From positions 1 through 59,352 of the forward strand of contig JAJOHG010000157.1 in the NCBI GenBank assembly GCA_021029095.1: a stretch of DNA of 59,352 nt, given 5' to 3'. Positions 54,273-59,352 of this stretch are shown here, piece by piece (within the stretch, counting starts at the first letter, position 1; every line of letters begins with the position of its first letter). The DNA is from Phellopilus nigrolimitatus (Eukaryota > Basidiomycota > Agaricomycetes > Hymenochaetales > Hymenochaetaceae). The notes beneath the pieces are model-generated. The model searched no databases, had not been told where the DNA came from, and saw nothing but the letters and a program-made list of their open reading frames with translations. The position numbers and the translations under genes are program-made.

Positions 54273-57200
54273 ACACAAGTTAAAAATTGATTTTGCACAG
54301 ATAAGAAAATCCCGATTCACGATTCAGAGACAGATGGCCATATAAAATTCCGTTGTGTTCCGATTCATTTGAGACTTGGGGAGAACATGATCCAGGATGA
54401 TTCAGACATGTCCAACCCGTTTACGAAGTTTTTCAGAAATGAATCCAGTTTTGCTCCCCCGATATCCGGCCAGTAGTGGCGACCGAGTCGGAAACATAGA
54501 CGTGCGATGGAATCAGAAGTTGTTCATAATCGGAATGATCGAATCAACACAGTATCGCCAGCTTCAACTCACCCGACACAAGTTAAAAATTGATTTTGCA
54601 CAGATAAGAAAATCCCGATTCACGATTCAGAGACAGATGGCCATATAAAATTCCGTTGTGTTCCGATTCATTTGAGACTTGGGGAGAACATGATCCAGGA
54701 TGATTCAGACATGTCCAACCCGTTTACGAAGTTTTTCAGAAATGAATCCAGTTTTGCTCCCCCGATATCCGGCCAGTAGTGGCGACCGAGTCGGAAACAT
54801 AGACGTGCGATGGAATCAGAAGTTGTTCATAATCGGAATGATCGAATCAACACAGTATCGCCAGCTTCAACTCACCCGACACAAGTTAAAAATTGATTTT
54901 GCACAGATAAGAAAATCCCGATTCACGATTCAGAGACAGATGGCCATATAAAATTCCGTTGTGTTCCGATTCATTTGAGACTTGGGGAGAACATGATCCA
55001 GGATGATTCAGACATGTCCAACCCGTTTACGAAGTTTTTCAGAAATGAATCCAGTTTTGCTCCCCCGATATCCGGCCAGTAGTGGCGACCGAGTCGGAAA
55101 CATAGACGTGCGATGGAATCAGAAGTTGTTCATAATCGGAATGATCGAATCAACACAGTATCGCCAGCTTCAACTCACCCGACACAAGTTAAAAATTGAT
55201 TTTGCACAGATAAGAAAATCCCGATTCACGATTCAGAGACAGATGGCCATATAAAATTCCGTTGTGTTCCGATTCATTTGAGACTTGGGGAGAACATGAT
55301 CCAGGATGATTCAGACATGTCCAACCCGTTTACGAAGTTTTTCAGAAATGAATCCAGTTTTGCTCCCCCGATATCCGGCCAGTAGTGGCGACCGAGTCGG
55401 AAACATAGACGTGCGATGGAATCAGAAGTTGTTCATAATCGGAATGATCGAATCAACACAGTATCGCCAGCTTCAACTCACCCGACACAAGTTAAAAATT
55501 GATTTTGCACAGATAAGAAAATCCCGATTCACGATTCAGAGACAGATGGCCATATAAAATTCCGTTGTGTTCCGATTCATTTGAGACTTGGGGAGAACAT
55601 GATCCAGGATGATTCAGACATGTCCAACCCGTTTACGAAGTTTTTCAGAAATGAATCCAGTTTTGCTCCCCCGATATCCGGCCAGTAGTGGCGACCGAGT
55701 CGGAAACATAGACGTGCGATGGAATCAGAAGTTGTTCATAATCGGAATGATCGAATCAACACAGTATCGCCAGCTTCAACTCACCCGACACAAGTTAAAA
55801 ATTGATTTTGCACAGATAAGAAAATCCCGATTCACGATTCAGAGACAGATGGCCATATAAAATTCCGTTGTGTTCCGATTCATTTGAGACTTGGGGAGAA
55901 CATGATCCAGGATGATTCAGACATGTCCAACCCGTTTACGAAGTTTTTCAGAAATGAATCCAGTTTTGCTCCCCCGATATCCGGCCAGTAGTGGCGACCG
56001 AGTCGGAAACATAGACGTGCGATGGAATCAGAAGTTGTTCATAATCGGAATGATCGAATCAACACAGTATCGCCAGCTTCAACTCACCCGACACAAGTTA
56101 AAAATTGATTTTGCACAGATAAGAAAATCCCGATTCACGATTCAGAGACAGATGGCCATATAAAATTCCGTTGTGTTCCGATTCATTTGAGACTTGGGGA
56201 GAACATGATCCAGGATGATTCAGACATGTCCAACCCGTTTACGAAGTTTTTCAGAAATGAATCCAGTTTTGCTCCCCCGATATCCGGCCAGTAGTGGCGA
56301 CCGAGTCGGAAACATAGACGTGCGATGGAATCAGAAGTTGTTCATAATCGGAATGATCGAATCAACACAGTATCGCCAGCTTCAACTCACCCGACACAAG
56401 TTAAAAATTGATTTTGCACAGATAAGAAAATCCCGATTCACGATTCAGAGACAGATGGCCATATAAAATTCCGTTGTGTTCCGATTCATTTGAGACTTGG
56501 GGAGAACATGATCCAGGATGATTCAGACATGTCCAACCCGTTTACGAAGTTTTTCAGAAATGAATCCAGTTTTGCTCCCCCGATATCCGGCCAGTAGTGG
56601 CGACCGAGTCGGAAACATAGACGTGCGATGGAATCAGAAGTTGTTCATAATCGGAATGATCGAATCAACACAGTATCGCCAGCTTCAACTCACCCGACAC
56701 AAGTTAAAAATTGATTTTGCACAGATAAGAAAATCCCGATTCACGATTCAGAGACAGATGGCCATATAAAATTCCGTTGTGTTCCGATTCATTTGAGACT
56801 TGGGGAGAACATGATCCAGGATGATTCAGACATGTCCAACCCGTTTACGAAGTTTTTCAGAAATGAATCCAGTTTTGCTCCCCCGATATCCGGCCAGTAG
56901 TGGCGACCGAGTCGGAAACATAGACGTGCGATGGAATCAGAAGTTGTTCATAATCGGAATGATCGAATCAACACAGTATCGCCAGCTTCAACTCACCCGA
57001 CACAAGTTAAAAATTGATTTTGCACAGATAAGAAAATCCCGATTCACGATTCAGAGACAGATGGCCATATAAAATTCCGTTGTGTTCCGATTCATTTGAG
57101 ACTTGGGGAGAACATGATCCAGGATGATTCAGACATGTCCAACCCGTTTACGAAGTTTTTCAGAAATGAATCCAGTTTTGCTCCCCCGATATCCGGCCAG

Positions 57201-59352
57201 TAGTGGCGACCGAGTCGGAAACATAGACGTGCGATGGAATCAGAAGTTGTTCATAATCGGAATGATCGAATCAACACAGTATCGCCAGCTTCAACTCACC
57301 CGACACAAGTTAAAAATTGATTTTGCACAGATAAGAAAATCCCGATTCACGATTCAGAGACAGATGGCCATATAAAATTCCGTTGTGTTCCGATTCATTT
57401 GAGACTTGGGGAGAACATGATCCAGGATGATTCAGACATGTCCAACCCGTTTACGAAGTTTTTCAGAAATGAATCCAGTTTTGCTCCCCCGATATCCGGC
57501 CAGTAGTGGCGACCGAGTCGGAAACATAGACGTGCGATGGAATCAGAAGTTGTTCATAATCGGAATGATCGAATCAACACAGTATCGCCAGCTTCAACTC
57601 ACCCGACACAAGTTAAAAATTGATTTTGCACAGATAAGAAAATCCCGATTCACGATTCAGAGACAGATGGCCATATAAAATTCCGTTGTGTTCCGATTCA
57701 TTTGAGACTTGGGGAGAACATGATCCAGGATGATTCAGACATGTCCAACCCGTTTACGAAGTTTTTCAGAAATGAATCCAGTTTTGCTCCCCCGATATCC
57801 GGCCAGTAGTGGCGACCGAGTCGGAAACATAGACGTGCGATGGAATCAGAAGTTGTTCATAATCGGAATGATCGAATCAACACAGTATCGCCAGCTTCAA
57901 CTCACCCGACACAAGTTAAAATTGATTTTGCACAGATAAGAAAATCCCGATTCACGATTCAGAGACAGATGGCCATATAAAATTCCGTTGTGTTCCGATT
58001 CATTTGAGACTTGGGGAGAACATGATCCAGGATGATTCAGACATGTCCAACCCGTTTACGAAGTTTTTCAGAAATGAATCCAGTTTTGCTCCCCCGATAT
58101 CCGGCCAGTAGTGGCGACCGAGTCGGAAACATAGACGTGCGATGGAATCAGAAGTTGTTCATAATCGGAATGATCGAATCAACACAGTATCGCCAGCTTC
58201 AACTCACCCGACACAAGTTAAAAATTGATTTTGCACAGATAAGAAAATCCCGATTCACGATTCAGAGACAGATGGCCATATAAAATTCCGTTGTGTTCCG
58301 ATTCATTTGAGACTTGGGGAGAACATGATCCAGGATGATTCAGACATGTCCAACCCGTTTACGAAGTTTTTCAGAAATGAATCCAGTTTTGCTCCCCCGA
58401 TATCCGGCCAGTAGTGGCGACCGAGTCGGAAACATAGACGTGCGATGGAATCAGAAGTTGTTCATAATCGGAATGATCGAATCAACACAGTATCGCCAGC
58501 TTCAACTCACCCGACACAAGTTAAAAATTGATTTTGCACAGATAAGAAAATCCCGATTCACGATTCAGAGACAGATGGCCATATAAAATTCCGTTGTGTT
58601 CCGATTCATTTGAGACTTGGGGAGAACATGATCCAGGATGATTCAGACATGTCCAACCCGTTTACGAAGTTTTTCAGAAATGAATCCAGTTTTGCTCCCC
58701 CGATATCCGGCCAGTAGTGGCGACCGAGTCGGAAACATAGACGTGCGATGGAATCAGAAGTTGTTCATAATCGGAATGATCGAATCAACACAGTATCGCC
58801 AGCTTCAACTCACCCGACACAAGTTAAAAATTGATTTTGCACAGATAAGAAAATCCCGATTCACGATTCAGAGACAGATGGCCATATAAAATTCCGTTGT
58901 GTTCCGATTCATTTGAGACTCGGGGAGAACATGATCCAGGATGATTCAGACATGTCCAACCCGTTTACGAAGTTTTTCAGAAACGAATCCAGTTTTGCTC
59001 CCCCGATATCCGGCCAGTAGTGGCGACCGAGTCGGAAACATAGACGTGCGATGGAATCAGAAGTTGTTCATAATCGGAATGATCGAATCAACACAGTATC
59101 GCCAGCTTCAACTCACCCGACACAAGTTAAAAATTGATTTTGCACAGGTAAGAAAGTCCCGATTCACGATTCAGAGACAGATGGCCATATAAAATTCCGT
59201 TGTGTTCCGATTCATTTGAGACTGGGGAGAACATGATCCAGGATGATTCAGACATGTCCAACCCGTTTACGAAGTTTTTCAGAAACGAATCCAGTTTTGC
59301 TCCCCCGATATCCGGCCAGTAGTGGCGACCGAGTCGGAACATAGACGTGCGA
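54273..59352 (+). repeat. 303-bp tandem satellite, about 16.8 copies, running off the window
   Basis: Units repeat every 303 bp, beginning within ACACAAGTTAAAAATTG. The first 15 are practically identical; the unit starting its open frame at 57730 lacks one A (near 57918), making it 302 bp. Later units carry changes at 58921, 58984, 59148, 59156, 59223, 59286 and 59338. Each unit contains the same 83-codon plus-strand frame (first ATG 54397), but identity between units and lack of any recognised domain argue against a gene. No internal sub-repeat is obvious. The type fits a centromeric, subtelomeric or heterochromatic satellite; copy number in the real genome may differ from the assembly. Confidence 0.95.

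Noticed and set aside
54397..59192. Identical 83-codon frame in every satellite unit, as a possible tandem gene family
   Set aside because: Identity is equally high inside and outside the frame, no domain is recognised, and there is no sign of codon-level selection. It is a by-product of the repeat.
54273..59352. CRISPR array
   Set aside because: Units are 303 bp with no alternation of short repeats and unique spacers, and the DNA is eukaryotic.

Overview
The window looks like nuclear DNA of a filamentous basidiomycete, probably an agaricomycete. The genes carry many short GT-AG introns (about 40-75 bp) and include very small exons. The families are typical fungal ones: an Hda1/Clr3-type deacetylase with an Arb2 domain, a TRP/Flc-like membrane protein, a Zn2Cys6 regulator, an NmrA-like reductase, and Kin1, tuberin and RCC1-BTB relatives. 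I saw no rRNA, tRNA, CRISPR array or bacterial-type operon. Family names come from recognising motifs, not from a search.

Layout. 1-3017 is gene-poor, with a perfect 157-bp inverted repeat and two GGTTCGG-rich repeats. 3018-10226 is a duplicated block: an intact 952-aa amidohydrolase gene (+), a broken 3' fragment of an HDA1 gene (-), 600 bp of unmatched filler and an intact 230-aa C2H2 zinc-finger gene (-). Then come a small two-exon gene (10.5-11.0 kb, -), a TRP/Flc-like gene (11.8-15.0 kb, -), 7 kb with almost no genes, a very GC-rich Zn2Cys6 regulator (22.2-25.0 kb, +) with a GGAC-rich downstream region, a damaged single-pass membrane protein gene (27-28.2 kb, +), a damaged NmrA-like gene (28.4-29.5 kb, -) and an acidic 385-aa protein gene (30.4-31.6 kb, +). 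The complete HDA1-like gene lies at 32.7-36.6 kb (+). Its 3' half, a second intact amidohydrolase gene (-) and a second intact zinc-finger gene (+) form the second copy of the block (35210-42553).

The two blocks are in opposite orientation and are also circularly permuted. The two outer ends of the left block (3018 and 10226) match neighbouring bases of the right block (40719 and 40720), and the two outer ends of the right block face each other across the filler inside the left block. This is what is expected if a copy passed through a circle that was opened at a new place.

42.55-54.15 kb is a chain of truncated and mutated gene pieces: a Kin1-like kinase fragment (-), a GATA-like zinc-finger pseudogene (+), a second Kin1 fragment (+) joined to an RCC1-BTB fragment (+), which is joined in frame to a tuberin-like fragment (+). 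A poly-A tract then leads into a 303-bp tandem satellite that fills the window to its end (54273-59352, about 16.8 nearly identical copies).

The intact genes do not form a pathway. The HDA1-like enzyme is expected to act in chromatin silencing, the Zn2Cys6 and C2H2 proteins in transcription, and the TRP/Flc-like protein and amidohydrolase at membranes. Duplicated blocks, chimeric pseudogenes and a satellite together suggest an unstable, possibly subtelomeric or pericentromeric, chromosome region.
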